Assembly: GCA_019637095.1 (NCBI GenBank)
Contig: JAHBWG010000076.1
Location: 1-47,327 of the forward strand
Length of the DNA: 47,327 bases
Source of the DNA: Sandaracinaceae bacterium
GTDB taxonomy: Bacteria; Myxococcota_A; Polyangia; Polyangiales; Sandaracinaceae
Direction: 5' to 3'
The notes under the pieces were generated by a model that did no database searches, was not told where the DNA came from, and saw only the letters and a program-made list of their open reading frames with translations. Position numbers and translations under genes: made by a program. Below are positions 34,068 through 43,204 of the stretch, one piece after another (the stretch's first letter is position 1; each line of letters opens with the position of its first letter).

Positions 34068-34772
34068 TCAGGGCAGGCGCAGGAGCGAGCCGCTGTGAGT
34101 GAGCCGGTGCTCGTTGTGGAGGACCACGCCGCCCCGCGCGCCGAGCACGAGCTCGCCCCCCGCCTGGGCGAGCAGCCCGAACGCCGGCGGCACGCCGCCC
34201 GGGAACACGCAGCGCAGGAGCGGGACCCGCGTCGCGGTCTCGCCGGGCGCGGCGAGGCTCGGCGAGCCCTGCGGAGGCGACGGGTACACGTCGGCGGGCG
34301 CGACGCGGCACTCGACGCGCAGATCGGCGGCCCCGCGCGTCGTCGCTGGCGCGGGCGGTGCGCTCGCCGCGAGGTGCCTCGCGTGCCCCTCGTGCACCTC
34401 GTCGAACGTGAGGACGAGCCCCTCGGCCGTGGTCGAGGCGCGGCCCACCCACCGCGCGATCACCCGCTCGCCGTGACGGTCGAACGTGCGCTCGCCGCGC
34501 ATGTAGGCCCCCGGCGAGGGACCGAACTGACCGACGCTCTCGCGGTCGACCTCGAGCGTGGCGCGTCCGTCCCGGCCGACGCGCAGCGCGACGCTCGTCC
34601 GATCTCGGCTCCACGCGAACGACTGCGAGCAGCTGCTCTCGCTGTGCGCCTCGACGCGCATCGCGACCTCGAGCGGCGGGCGCGGCGAGCGCACGGCGCG
34701 CTCCGCGGCGTCGGCGTGCGCGACCGCGGCGAGGCCGGCGAGCAGGGCGGGGGCGAGCGCGCGGAGCCTCAC
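34068..34772 (-). CDS. Exported hypothetical protein
   Basis: 234 residues. The signal peptide is LRALAPALLAGLAAVAHADA (cleavage near residue 21-23). The mature domain is beta-rich (PPLEVAMRVEAHSESSCSQSF, SVALRVGRDGRATLEVDRES, GERVIARWVGRASTTAEGLVLTFDEV) with cysteines at about 48, 154 and 187. Not recognised. Starts at GTG 34772 with TAGGCT six bases upstream. It precedes the Nudix gene in the same orientation. Confidence 0.6.
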   Translation of the reverse strand: MRLRALAPALLAGLAAVAHADAAERAVRSPRPPLEVAMRVEAHSESSCSQSFAWSRDRTSVALRVGRDGRATLEVDRESVGQFGPSPGAYMRGERTFDRHGERVIARWVGRASTTAEGLVLTFDEVHEGHARHLAASAPPAPATTRGAADLRVECRVAPADVYPSPPQGSPSLAAPGETATRVPLLRCVFPGGVPPAFGLLAQAGGELVLGARGGVVLHNEHRLTHSGSLLRLP

Positions 34773-34853
34773 GCCCTCAGCCTACGCCATCGCGGCCTCC
34801 AGGCTACCCCGGGCACGACGGCGGACCGATCGCGTGGCAAGGTCCGTCTCGCC

Positions 34854-36299
34854 ATGACCGAGCACTTCGACGTCCTCATCGTCGGCGCGGGGATCTCCGG
34901 GATCGGCGCGGCGCGCCACCTCGTGGAGCGCTGCCCGGGAAAGACGTACGCGATCCTCGAGGCGCGCGAGCGCATCGGCGGCACGTGGGATCTCTTCCGT
35001 TACCCGGGGATCCGCTCGGACTCGGACATGCACACCCTCGGCTTCCGGTTCAAGCCGTGGGTCGCCAAGCGCGCGATCGCGGACGGCGACTCGATCCTCG
35101 CCTACCTCGAGGAGACGGCGCGCGAGGAAGGCGTCGACCGGCACATCCGCTTCCAGCGCAAGGTGAGCCAGGCGTCGTGGTCGAGCGACGCGGCGCGCTG
35201 GACGGTGGAGGCGACGCGGGGCGACACCGGCGAGCTCGAGCGGCTGACCTGCAACTTCCTGTTCATGTGCAGCGGCTACTACGACTACGACCACGGGCAC
35301 CGGCCCCACTTCGAGGGCGAGGAGCGCTTCGAGGGCCGGCTCGTCCACCCGCAGCACTGGCCCGAGGACCTCGACTACGCCGGCAAGCGCGTCGTCGTCA
35401 TCGGCAGCGGCGCGACCGCGGTGACGCTCGTGCCCGCGATGGCCGAGACCGCGGCGCACGTCACGATGCTCCAGCGCACGCCCACGTACATCGCCACGCT
35501 GCCGTGGGAGGACGCGATCGGCAACGCGCTCAAGGAGCGCTTCCCCGCCGACGTCGCGTACGCGCTCACGCGCTGGAAGAACGTGCTCTTTGGGCTGGGC
35601 TTCTACACGCTCTCGCGCCGCGCGCCGAACCTGGTCCGCAAGCTGTTGCGCAAGGGCGTGGTCGAGCAGCTCCCCGAGGGCTTCGACGTCGACAAGCACT
35701 TCAACCCGCCGTACGGGCCGTGGGACCAGCGCCTCTGCCTCGCGCCGGACGGCGACTTCTTCGCGTCGATCCGCGAGGGCAAGGCCTCGATCGTCACCGA
35801 TCACATCGAGACGTTCACCGAGCGCGGCATCCGGCTGCGCTCCGGCGACGAGCTCGAGGCGGACATCGTCGTGACGGCGACCGGGCTCGAGGTCCTCTTC
35901 CTCGGCGGCGTCGCGTTGAGCGTCGACGGACGGCGCATCGAGCCCGCCGAGCACATGACCTACAAGGCCATGATGCTGAGCGACGTGCCGAACCTCGCGC
36001 TCGCCGTCGGCTACACGAACGCGTCGTGGACGCTGAAGGCCGACCTGACGTCGGAGTACGTCTGCCGGCTGCTCTCGCACATGGAGGCCCGGGGCTATCG
36101 CGCGTGTACCCCGCGCAGCGATCCGAGCGTCGCCGAGGTCCCCTTCTTCGACTTCTCGAGCGGCTACGTCCAGCGCGCGCTGCCGCGCCTGCCCAAGCAG
36201 GGCGAGCGCGCCCCGTGGCGCGTGAAGCAGAACTACCTCTTCGACGTCTTCTATCTGCGCCACGGCGCGCTCGAGGACGGCGTGATGCAGTTCGCCTGA
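34854..36299 (+). CDS. Flavin-containing Baeyer-Villiger-type monooxygenase (EthA-like)
   Basis: A 481-residue FAD/NADPH enzyme. The first Rossmann motif is VLIVGAGISGIGAARHLVER, the second VVVIGSGATAVTLVPAMAE. The Baeyer-Villiger fingerprint FxGxxxHxxxWP is F159-EGRLVHPQH-W169-P170. GGTWDLFRYPGIRSDSDMHTLGFRFKPW is the EthA-type substrate-side segment, and VTATGLEVLFLGG the ATG motif before the C-terminal domain. It should insert oxygen into ketones or oxidise heteroatoms using NADPH; the natural substrate is unknown. It is divergent from the exported protein gene and stands alone. Confidence 0.9.
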   Translation: MTEHFDVLIVGAGISGIGAARHLVERCPGKTYAILEARERIGGTWDLFRYPGIRSDSDMHTLGFRFKPWVAKRAIADGDSILAYLEETAREEGVDRHIRFQRKVSQASWSSDAARWTVEATRGDTGELERLTCNFLFMCSGYYDYDHGHRPHFEGEERFEGRLVHPQHWPEDLDYAGKRVVVIGSGATAVTLVPAMAETAAHVTMLQRTPTYIATLPWEDAIGNALKERFPADVAYALTRWKNVLFGLGFYTLSRRAPNLVRKLLRKGVVEQLPEGFDVDKHFNPPYGPWDQRLCLAPDGDFFASIREGKASIVTDHIETFTERGIRLRSGDELEADIVVTATGLEVLFLGGVALSVDGRRIEPAEHMTYKAMMLSDVPNLALAVGYTNASWTLKADLTSEYVCRLLSHMEARGYRACTPRSDPSVAEVPFFDFSSGYVQRALPRLPKQGERAPWRVKQNYLFDVFYLRHGALEDGVMQFA

Positions 36300-36306
36300 C
36301 GCCCGC

Positions 36307-37353
36307 TCAGGGCGCCGCGATGACGTAGACGTCGCCGCCGATCTCGAGGCGCAGGGAGCCGTCGGCGAGCGGGAGCAGGCGCGGCTCGCCGGCCGGGTTG
36401 TCGAGGTGCGCGACCTCCTGCGCTCGATCCGTCACGTGCGAGACGATCAGCTGGGTCCAGAGCACGTCCTCGCGGCAGCTCCAGCTGAAGCTGCTGCACG
36501 AGCCGTCCGTCTCGTGGTCCACCAGGAGGTTCCAGAGCCCGCGCGCGGAGTGGCCCGCGTCGATCCAGGTGCTCGCGACCCGGCGCTCCTCTGCGCCGTC
36601 GGGGCCGAGCACGACCAGCTCCCATGCGTTTCGGTCACGCATGAACGCCACGCGCCCGCCCTCGAGCGAGCGAAGGCCCGTGACGCGGTCCTCGTTGACC
36701 GGCGTGAGCGCTCCGACCCCCTCGCCGCGGTAGAGCCGCTCGCCGACGATCGCGTACGTGCGCGCGCCCTGCGTCACGACCGCGGTCGCCGCGTCTTCGT
36801 TGGGGAGCGCGGAGCATGCGTCGCCGGAAGGATCGGCGCGGTCGAGGCGGCAGATCTGGCCGTACGGCGCCGCGCCGCCCTGCCCGAACACCGACGCGAC
36901 GAGGACGATCGCGCCGTCCTCGGCGACGTCGAGCGCGTCGACGCGGAGCCCGTCGAACGGCTCCCCGAGGATCAGCGCGGCCACGAGCCGGTCGGTGATC
37001 TCCGTGGCCGCCGCGCCGTCCCACCGCACGAGGCCGTCCGTGAACGCGATGACGACGTCGTCATCGGCGCGCGAGGCGAGCGCCTCGGCCGCGCCGGTGC
37101 CTCCGGGCACCTCGAAGAGGCGCTCGGCGCCCGTCGCGGTGCCCCGGAAGACGGCGAGGCCGTCGGCCCCGCCGCGCGCGAAGAGCCCGTCGCGGCGCGC
37201 GTCGAGCACGTTGCCGCCATAGAGATCGAGCACCGCGCTCGCGCCCGTCGGGACGAGCGCCGGGCTCGAGCGTTCGGGCAGCGAGCGCGGCCCGCATCCC
37301 ACCCACACGAGGCACAACCCCAGGCAACCTCGGACGACGATCGACCCGCGCAT
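36307..37353 (-). CDS. Lipoprotein, beta-propeller-like
   Basis: 348 residues. The signal peptide MRGSIVVRGCLGLCLVWVGC ends in lipobox VWVGC. The body consists of recurrent strand-turn-strand units (GNVLDARRDGLFARGGADGLAVFRG, DDVVIAFTDGLVRWDG, VDALDVAEDGAIVLVASVFG, RTYAIVGERLYRGEG, GGRVAFMRDRNAWELVVLGPDG), suggesting a propeller of about six blades. A disulfide is likely in CSSFSWSC. It lacks recognised catalytic residues. AGGAG precedes ATG 37353. Role unknown; surface binding or sensing is possible. Confidence 0.7.
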   Translation of the reverse strand: MRGSIVVRGCLGLCLVWVGCGPRSLPERSSPALVPTGASAVLDLYGGNVLDARRDGLFARGGADGLAVFRGTATGAERLFEVPGGTGAAEALASRADDDVVIAFTDGLVRWDGAAATEITDRLVAALILGEPFDGLRVDALDVAEDGAIVLVASVFGQGGAAPYGQICRLDRADPSGDACSALPNEDAATAVVTQGARTYAIVGERLYRGEGVGALTPVNEDRVTGLRSLEGGRVAFMRDRNAWELVVLGPDGAEERRVASTWIDAGHSARGLWNLLVDHETDGSCSSFSWSCREDVLWTQLIVSHVTDRAQEVAHLDNPAGEPRLLPLADGSLRLEIGGDVYVIAAP

Positions 37354-37405
37354 CGCTCACTCCTGCCCGTCTCGGGCGCCGGCGGAGTGCCGGCGCTTCG
37401 CCGCG

Positions 37406-38233
37406 TCACGATACGTCGAGCGGGCGCGCGGCGTCGAGATGGTGCGGCGCGGGCGGTGCGTCGGGCTCGGCGAGCGCGGCGGGGAACGACTTCACGGTGA
37501 GCACGTGGCGCGCGGCGGCGAGCGGCGTCGTCGGGAGCCTGGCGAAGTAGCGCATCGCGCCGGGCACGGTGCCGAACGTGCGCTCGAGCATCCGCCAGCG
37601 CGGGTCGCGCGCGACGTTGTCGCGGAGCGGCGCCTCCACGTCGGGCGAGCGCCGGTACTCGCGCACGTACGCGAGCAGGCGCGCGTGGTAGTCGGGCTCC
37701 TCGACGATCGCGCCGATCGAGCCTGCGCGCGGGTGCGTGCCCGCGATCATCGCCTCGAGCTGCCGCTCGAGCTCCGCGAGGCCGTCGGCGTGCGACTCGA
37801 GCAGCTGCAGGTCATACGCCGGGTTCGCGTGCACGACCTGCATGAGGTGCCCGATGATGTTGTCGCGCGTGCTCAGGAAGCCGGTCGGATCGACCATCGA
37901 CGACGGATCGTCGAGCACGCGCAGCACCTGGTGGAGCGCGTAGCCGATCCCCTTCGAGCGGTAGTAGTCCTGCGCGGCGGGGTCGATCCAGAACCGCAGC
38001 ATGTCCACCGCGCCGGTCACGAGCTGCAGGCGCGTCGGCACCGTCTCGATGTGGCCGAGCGCGACGAGGCGCGCGAGCCGCGCGTCGAGCGCGTCCGCGT
38101 CGGCGTACGCGGCGAGGGCGCGCGCGAGCGCGAAGACCTTGCGCGGCCAGACGCGCGGCGCTCCGGCGGCGCGGGCGATCAGCGCGAGGACGGGCTCGGT
38201 GGTGCGGGCGGTGGCGTTCATCACGTCGAGCAT
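37406..38233 (-). CDS. Hypothetical protein, helical
   Basis: 275 residues without signal peptide. It is mostly helical: APRVWPRKVFALARALAAYADADALDARLARLVALGHIETVPTRLQLV looks like a small winged-helix-like start. It continues with RFWIDPAAQDYYRSKGIGYALHQVLRVLDDPSSMVDPTGFLSTRDN then IIGHLMQVVHANPAYDLQLLESHADGLAELERQLEAMIAG. The H and D/E-rich central helices could bind metal, but no known motif fits. An ATG four codons in (38221) is an alternative start. I do not recognise the family. Confidence 0.6.
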   Translation of the reverse strand: MLDVMNATARTTEPVLALIARAAGAPRVWPRKVFALARALAAYADADALDARLARLVALGHIETVPTRLQLVTGAVDMLRFWIDPAAQDYYRSKGIGYALHQVLRVLDDPSSMVDPTGFLSTRDNIIGHLMQVVHANPAYDLQLLESHADGLAELERQLEAMIAGTHPRAGSIGAIVEEPDYHARLLAYVREYRRSPDVEAPLRDNVARDPRWRMLERTFGTVPGAMRYFARLPTTPLAAARHVLTVKSFPAALAEPDAPPAPHHLDAARPLDVS

Positions 38234-38276
38234 CCTATGGCCGCGAGGGCGCCCGCGCTCCTGAGCCGATCTGAGA

Positions 38277-39359
38277 TCAGCCCGTCCGCTCCACGCGCAG
38301 GGACGGGTCGAGGAGGTAGCCGCCGTCGCGGCTCCAGAGGATCGGCTCGAGCCCGCCGCGGCGCAGCGCGCGGATCGCCGTGTAGAGCCGCGTGCGCGCG
38401 GCGTCCGGCAGGATGCGCTCGCCCGGCCAGCCGGCCTCGACGAGCGCGTCCGCGCTCAGCGGCGTGCCCGGCGCGCGCGCGTGCGCGTCGAGCAGGCGCT
38501 CCACGAGCCGCCAGAGGAGCGCGCGGCGCGCGAGCGCGATCGGCGCCGCCGCCGCGAGCGTCAGCGTGCGCGCGTGCGCGTCGACGCGCAGCGTGGGGGT
38601 CGGCGCGTCGGGCGCGCGCACGGCTTCGCGCACGACGCGCGCGAGCCCGGCCGGGTCCGCCTCGGGCATGTCCGGCGCGAGCGGCCGGATCGCGCGGTAG
38701 CGGGCGCGCAGCGCCGCCACCGTCGGCGGGCGGCGCAGCGGATCGGGCGCGAGCGCGTCCTCGGAGAGCGCCATCAACGCGCCGTAGAGCGCCCCCGCGC
38801 GGCCGCCGGAGGTCAGCGCCGCCGCGTAGCTCTCGGGCAGGCGGCAGAAGGGCAGCAGCGTGCGCAGCATCGCGTGCAGCACGAACACGTCCGCCGCGGC
38901 CGAGGCCTCGAGGCCGAGCGCGAGCTCCGGCGCGAGGCACGCGCCCGGCTCCGTCGGCGCGGGGCGCGCCCGGTCGAGGCCGAAGCCGAACAGCCAGAGC
39001 CGGCCGTCGGCGCTCGCGAGCAGGCTCGTCCACGCGAGCGCGCCGAGGAAGTGCCCAGCGGCGTGCCCCGCCTCGGTCGCGTCCATCAGCCGCTCGTTGA
39101 ACGCGACGGCCACGCCGTAGTCGAGCCGCGCGCCCTCGCGCCCGAGCTGCGCGAGGATCTCCGGCAGCGCGGCGACCATCGGGACCTCGAGCGCGAGCGC
39201 GTCGCCGGCGCGCTCGAGGCGCGGCACCTGCGGCGCGTCGATCGCGGCGTGCGCGGCGGCGAGCGCGTCGAGCACCTCCGCGCGCCCCTCGACGCGCGTG
39301 GGGGGGCCTGCGAGCACGCGGAGCCCGGGGCGCTCGACGAGGACGCGACCGTCCGCCAT
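38277..39359 (-). CDS. Pseudokinase-like protein with C-terminal winged-helix domain
   Basis: 360 residues. The N-terminal part looks like a decayed Ser/Thr kinase: HAAGHFLGALAWTSLLASADGRLWLFGFG (catalytic-loop and DFG regions without the catalytic Asp or DFG), CLAPELALGLEASAAADVFVLHAMLRTLLPF (APE segment and the helix normally reading SDVYSLG), and PLRRPPTVAALRARYRAI (end of the C-lobe). The C-terminal part (about 255-355) is a winged helix of the response-regulator C-terminal type: LLWRLVERLLDAHARAPGTPLSADALVEAGWPG, DAARTRLYTAIRALRRGGLE then PILWSRDGGYLLDP. A regulator that binds DNA and uses a dead kinase fold for sensing is a reasonable reading. ATG at 39359, with TAACGT seven bases upstream. 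Confidence 0.65.
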   Translation of the reverse strand: MADGRVLVERPGLRVLAGPPTRVEGRAEVLDALAAAHAAIDAPQVPRLERAGDALALEVPMVAALPEILAQLGREGARLDYGVAVAFNERLMDATEAGHAAGHFLGALAWTSLLASADGRLWLFGFGLDRARPAPTEPGACLAPELALGLEASAAADVFVLHAMLRTLLPFCRLPESYAAALTSGGRAGALYGALMALSEDALAPDPLRRPPTVAALRARYRAIRPLAPDMPEADPAGLARVVREAVRAPDAPTPTLRVDAHARTLTLAAAAPIALARRALLWRLVERLLDAHARAPGTPLSADALVEAGWPGERILPDAARTRLYTAIRALRRGGLEPILWSRDGGYLLDPSLRVERTG

Positions 39360-39385
39360 GAACGAGACGTTACCTGAAGCGCGCG

Positions 39386-40096
39386 TCAGCTCGCGGTGAT
39401 CGTCATCGAGTACGGGCCGACGTCGTCGTTGTCGAAGCCCGACTGCACCACGAGCGCGCTCTGCCCGGGCGCGAGCGTGAAGGTCACGCGCGGGTTGCCG
39501 CTCCCGCCGCTGTCGTCGTCGCCGGCGAGGCACATCAGCACGTCCGAGGGGATGGCCGTGCCCGCGTAGATCACGAGGTAGCCGTCGTACGACGCGGTCG
39601 AGGCGATCGTCACGCTCAGCGTGCCCGCGCTCGCGTTGTGGATCGGCCGCGTCTCGTACGCGACGGCGGTCGCGACGCCGGAGAGCGAGCTCGCGGGGCA
39701 CGAGCCGGCGAGCGGCCGGTGCCAGATCGGACCGCCGGAGGTGCTGCCGCTCACCGTCATCGAGAAGCCGGGCGTGAGCGCGAGGCTCCCTCCCATCGGC
39801 GGGCCCGAGTCGATCAACCCGACGCTCGCGTCGACGCCCGAGTCGATCAGCCCGACCGACGCGTCGGTGCCCGTCTCGGCGCCCGCGTCGAGGCCCGGCG
39901 GCGACGCGTCGAACCCGATGGGCGCGCCCGCGTCCTCGCTTGGCGGCGCCGTGCCCGCGTCGGTCGTGCCCGCGTCGAAGCCGCTCGGGACGCCCGCGTC
40001 CGGGCGAGAGCCCGAGCCACCTTGCGCGCACCCCGGCGCGAGGAGGGAGCCGGCGAGCACGAAGGAGGCGAGCGAGCGGAGGTACGGCGCGATCAC
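39386..40096 (-). CDS. Lipoprotein with DAG linker and beta-sandwich domain
   Basis: 236 residues from GTG 40096. The signal peptide ends SLLAPGC (C23). A low-complexity linker includes an imperfect tandem repeat DASVGLIDSGVDASVGLIDSG (about 77-97). The C-terminal beta-sandwich (about 110-236; WHRPLAGSCPASSLSG, LSVTIASTASYDGYLVIYAG then TAIPSDVLMCLAGDDD, PRVTFTLAPGQSALVVQSGF) resembles the pre-peptidase C-terminal/CUB-like domains of secreted proteins, with one likely disulfide (SCP to MCL). Same linker style as the LamG lipoprotein at 2994. Probably a surface adhesion or binding protein. Confidence 0.7.
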   Translation of the reverse strand: MIAPYLRSLASFVLAGSLLAPGCAQGGSGSRPDAGVPSGFDAGTTDAGTAPPSEDAGAPIGFDASPPGLDAGAETGTDASVGLIDSGVDASVGLIDSGPPMGGSLALTPGFSMTVSGSTSGGPIWHRPLAGSCPASSLSGVATAVAYETRPIHNASAGTLSVTIASTASYDGYLVIYAGTAIPSDVLMCLAGDDDSGGSGNPRVTFTLAPGQSALVVQSGFDNDDVGPYSMTITAS

Positions 40097-40140
40097 CCTG
40101 CACGATGCGCCGTCGCGCGCCCTCGCGCAAAGAGCGCCGC

Positions 40141-41589
40141 TCAACCGCCGACCCCGACCTCCGAGACCGCGCACCGGATGGTCGGGCCACGCCGCAGGTT
40201 GGCGGCCAGGTCGTAGAGCGCGCTGCGCAAGCCTTCTTCCAGCACCGGGTGGTAGAACGGCATCGCGAGCGCTTCTTCGACGGTGACGTCCTTCGCCACC
40301 GCCCACGCGAGCAGGTGCCCGAGGTGCTCGGCGCGCGGGCCGAGCACCTCGGCGCCCACGAGGTGGCCGCCGCGGCGCTCGGCGTACACGCGCGCGAGGC
40401 CGCGGTTCTCCGCCATGATGCGCGCGCGCCCCTGCGTCTCGAAGCTCGTGCCGCCCGCGACCGCCTCGCGCGCGCACGCCTCGCGGTATCCGCCGCCGAC
40501 GATCGCGATCTGCGGATCGGCGAACACGATGGCGAGGGGCGTGCGACGCCGCGGCGCGCGCACCTCGGGGAACCGCGCGGCGTTGGCGCCGGCGAGCCGT
40601 CCATCATCGGCGGCCTCGTGCATGAGCGGGTGCAGCTCGTTCACGTCCCCCGCGACGAACACCGGCAGCTCGCCGAGCTGCAGCGTGGCCTCGTCGATCG
40701 GGTAGCGCCCGCTCGCGTCGGGCGTGACCCCGAGCGCCTCGAGCCCGAGCCCACCGAGCGTCGTCCGGCGCCCCGCCGCGGACAGGACGCGTTCGAAGCG
40801 CGCGTCGCGGGCTCGTCCGTCGGCGCCCGTGAAGCGGACGCGCGCGCCTTCGCCGTCGGGCTCGACCGACTCGAGCGTGTGCTCGGGGTGGAGGTCGAGC
40901 GTCTCGCCGTAGAGCTGCGCCGCCGCCGCGTGCACCTCGGGGTCGACGATCGGGCCGATGCCGCCGCCGATCCCGAGCATCGTCGTGCGCACGCCGAGGC
41001 GGTGGAACGCCTGGCCGAGCTCGAGCCCGATCGCGCCGAGCCCGACGACGAGCAGGCTCTCGGGCAGCGTCTCGAGCTCGAAGATCGACTCGCTCGTCAG
41101 CAGCGGGAGCTCGCGGTAGGGGCGCGGCACGAACGGCGTCGTGCCGGTCGCGATCACCAGCGCGCGGAACCGTACCTCCGTCGCGCCGCTCGCCGGGTCG
41201 CGGACGCGCAGCCGTCCGGGCCCGACGACCTGCGCGCGGCCGACGAGCAGCTCGGCGTCCGCCGCGAAGTCGTCGACCGCCTCCGTCACGGCGCCGACGA
41301 AGCGGTCGCGCTCGCGGCGCACCCGCGAGAAGACGGCCGGGCCGTCGATCGTCACGCCCTCGACGCGCACGCCGAGACCGTGGGCCTTGCGCGCGTGGTG
41401 CGCGGCGTCCGCGGCCGCGATCAAGAGCTTGCTCGGCATGCAGCCGACGCGCGCGCACGTCGTGCCGAGCGGACCCTGGTCGATCACGAGGACGGAGGCG
41501 CCCTCCTTCTTGGCGGCGCGGCGCGCGGTGAGGCCGGCGGTGCCGGCGCCGAGGATGGCGACGTCGACGTCGCGGGTGGGATCGCTCAT
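40141..41589 (-). CDS. lpd: Dihydrolipoamide dehydrogenase-like flavoprotein
   Basis: 482 residues. The FAD-binding motif is VAILGAGTAGLTARRAAKKE; the redox disulfide is GTTCARVGCMPSK (CxxxxC); the NAD-binding motif is LLVVGLGAIGLELGQAFHRLG; FVAGDVN is the second FAD motif. The C-terminal active-site pair is in MPFYHPVLEEGLRSAL (His plus Glu, supplied by the partner subunit). All catalytic parts of class I pyridine nucleotide-disulfide oxidoreductases are present. Normal partners (E1, E2 of a 2-oxoacid complex) are not in view, so the exact disulfide substrate is uncertain. ATG at 41589, with GGAG immediately upstream. It is divergent from the ATPase gene, 166 bp away. Confidence 0.88.
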   Translation of the reverse strand: MSDPTRDVDVAILGAGTAGLTARRAAKKEGASVLVIDQGPLGTTCARVGCMPSKLLIAAADAAHHARKAHGLGVRVEGVTIDGPAVFSRVRRERDRFVGAVTEAVDDFAADAELLVGRAQVVGPGRLRVRDPASGATEVRFRALVIATGTTPFVPRPYRELPLLTSESIFELETLPESLLVVGLGAIGLELGQAFHRLGVRTTMLGIGGGIGPIVDPEVHAAAAQLYGETLDLHPEHTLESVEPDGEGARVRFTGADGRARDARFERVLSAAGRRTTLGGLGLEALGVTPDASGRYPIDEATLQLGELPVFVAGDVNELHPLMHEAADDGRLAGANAARFPEVRAPRRRTPLAIVFADPQIAIVGGGYREACAREAVAGGTSFETQGRARIMAENRGLARVYAERRGGHLVGAEVLGPRAEHLGHLLAWAVAKDVTVEEALAMPFYHPVLEEGLRSALYDLAANLRRGPTIRCAVSEVGVGG

Positions 41590-41694
41590 CTCCGGAGCAT
41601 CTACTCCCCCGCCGCGCGACGCCAAGCGCGCGGCCCGTTCGCGCGTGCCCACGCGTCTGCGCGATGGTAGCGTCGCAACGCGAGGCGGGACTGG

Positions 41695-41716
41695 CTTCGC
41701 GAGCGAGCTCGCGAAG
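41695..41716 (+). promoter_or_regulatory. Inverted repeat before the ATPase/DUF4276 module
   Basis: CTTCGCGAG-CGAG-CTCGCGAAG, perfect 9-bp arms, 39 bases before GTG 41756. It could be an operator or an RNA hairpin controlling the two-gene module. Confidence 0.5.
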
Positions 41717-41755
41717 CGTTCCTGCAGCGCAACCCTCCTCGCGACCGCTCGTCCC

Positions 41756-43204
41756 GTGCTGACTCGCCTCCAGGTCTCCGGCTTCAAGAACCTCGTGAAC
41801 ACCGAGATCCACTTCGGTCCGTTCACGTGCATCGCCGGGTTCAATGGGGTCGGGAAGTCGAACATCTTCGACGCGATCCACTTCCTCTCGCGGCTGGCCG
41901 ATCAACCCTTCGTGGAGGCCGCGCGCGGGGTTCGAGGTGGCGCTGACGTCGTCGAGCTGTTCACCGCCGGCGGCGACGAGCGCATGACGTTCGAGTGCGA
42001 CATCGTGATCCCGTCGCGCGGCGTCGACGACTTCCATCAGCCGGCTGAAGCGAGCCAGACGTTCCTGAGCTACCGGCTCGTATTGCGACTGCGACGCGAC
42101 GAGGCCGGCCTACCTCGGGTCGAGCTCGAGGACGAGGGGCTCGAGTACATCCCGCGAGGACAGGCGAAGGAGCGTCTGGGTTTCCCGCACTCGGACGGCT
42201 GGCGCGAGAGCGTGGCGCTGCGCTCGCCGCGCAGGGCGAGCTTCATCGAGACCGAGGACGACGGAGGCGAGCGAGTCGTCCGCCTCAGCTCGGACAAGAT
42301 GCGGGACGAGGACAAGACGAAGCGTGGAGGGGGCCGTCCGGCGAAGTTCCTCGCGCGGACGCTGCCGCGCACCGTGCTGTCGGCGGCGCAGAACGCCGAC
42401 GAGTCGCGCACGGCCGTCCTGGTTCGCTCCGAGATGCGATCGTGGAGGATTCTGCAGTTGGAGCCGTCGGCCCTCCGCCAGCCTGATGACTTCCAGGCGC
42501 CTGCGCGCCTCGGGGCCGACGGTCGTCACTTGCCCGCGACCCTCTATCGGCTCGCCGTGGAGGGCGATCCGGAGCGTGTCTACGCCGAGATCGCGAACCG
42601 CCTCGCGGAGCTCGTCGAGGACGTGCGCCGGGTGCGGGTCGAGCGGGACGACGCGAGGCGTCTGCTCCGGCTGGTGATGGCGGACCGCGACGGAGTGGAG
42701 CTGCCCGCCTCGTCGCTCTCGGACGGAACCCTCCGGTTCGTCGCGCTCTCGGTGCTCGCCATCGACCCATCGGCGACGGGTGTCGTCTGCCTCGAAGAGC
42801 CCGAGAACGGCATCCACCCGAACCGCATGGGGGCCATGGTCCGCCTGCTGATGGACATGGCCTCGGATACCGAGTCGCGCGTCGACGAGGACAACCCGCT
42901 TCGACAGGTGATCGTGAGCACCCACTCGCCGATCGTCGCTGCCCGGGTCTCGAGCGATGCGCTCGTGTTCGCGGATCATCGGGACGCGGAGGCTCCGCGC
43001 GGCGGGGCCATGCGCTCGCTCGTGCTTCGGCCGATCGAGGGGACCTGGCGCGGGAGGGGTGGCGGCGTCGCGCCGGTCGCGCGGGGCGGGGTCCTCGGCT
43101 ATCTCGGAGCCGTCCGGCCGGACGCAGACGACGATGGGGCCAGCGCCCCCGACAGCGTCTATCACTTCGCCGAGCAGCTCGGGCTCCCGTTCACGCCGCC
43201 ATGA
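41756..43204 (+). CDS. AAA (ABC/RecF-like, OLD-type) ATPase, defence-module candidate
   Basis: 482 residues. It opens LTRLQVSGFKNLVNTEIHFG, the start of SMC/RecF/OLD-type ATPases. Walker A is GFNGVGKS (28-35). An insert of about 220 residues follows. Then come the ABC signature LSDGTLRF, Walker B VVCLEEPENGIHP (E347-E348) and the switch histidine VSTHSPI. No nuclease or TOPRIM domain is fused, unlike full OLD proteins. The C-terminus (VYHFAEQLGLPFTPP) is short. The stop overlaps the start of the DUF4276-like gene (ATGA), so the products probably act as a complex, with the ATPase as sensor and the partner as effector. GTG start; no clear ribosome binding site. Codon use is slightly less GC-biased than in the neighbours. 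Confidence 0.85.
   Translation: MLTRLQVSGFKNLVNTEIHFGPFTCIAGFNGVGKSNIFDAIHFLSRLADQPFVEAARGVRGGADVVELFTAGGDERMTFECDIVIPSRGVDDFHQPAEASQTFLSYRLVLRLRRDEAGLPRVELEDEGLEYIPRGQAKERLGFPHSDGWRESVALRSPRRASFIETEDDGGERVVRLSSDKMRDEDKTKRGGGRPAKFLARTLPRTVLSAAQNADESRTAVLVRSEMRSWRILQLEPSALRQPDDFQAPARLGADGRHLPATLYRLAVEGDPERVYAEIANRLAELVEDVRRVRVERDDARRLLRLVMADRDGVELPASSLSDGTLRFVALSVLAIDPSATGVVCLEEPENGIHPNRMGAMVRLLMDMASDTESRVDEDNPLRQVIVSTHSPIVAARVSSDALVFADHRDAEAPRGGAMRSLVLRPIEGTWRGRGGGVAPVARGGVLGYLGAVRPDADDDGASAPDSVYHFAEQLGLPFTPP

Noticed and set aside
36251-36625. Minus-strand frame overlapping the monooxygenase end
   Set aside because: Shadow of the propeller-like lipoprotein gene in another frame.
34854-41589. 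Secondary-metabolite cluster around the monooxygenase and dihydrolipoamide-dehydrogenase-like genes
   Set aside because: No synthase, carrier protein or tailoring genes; the genes between are unrelated lipoproteins and a regulator on varied strands.
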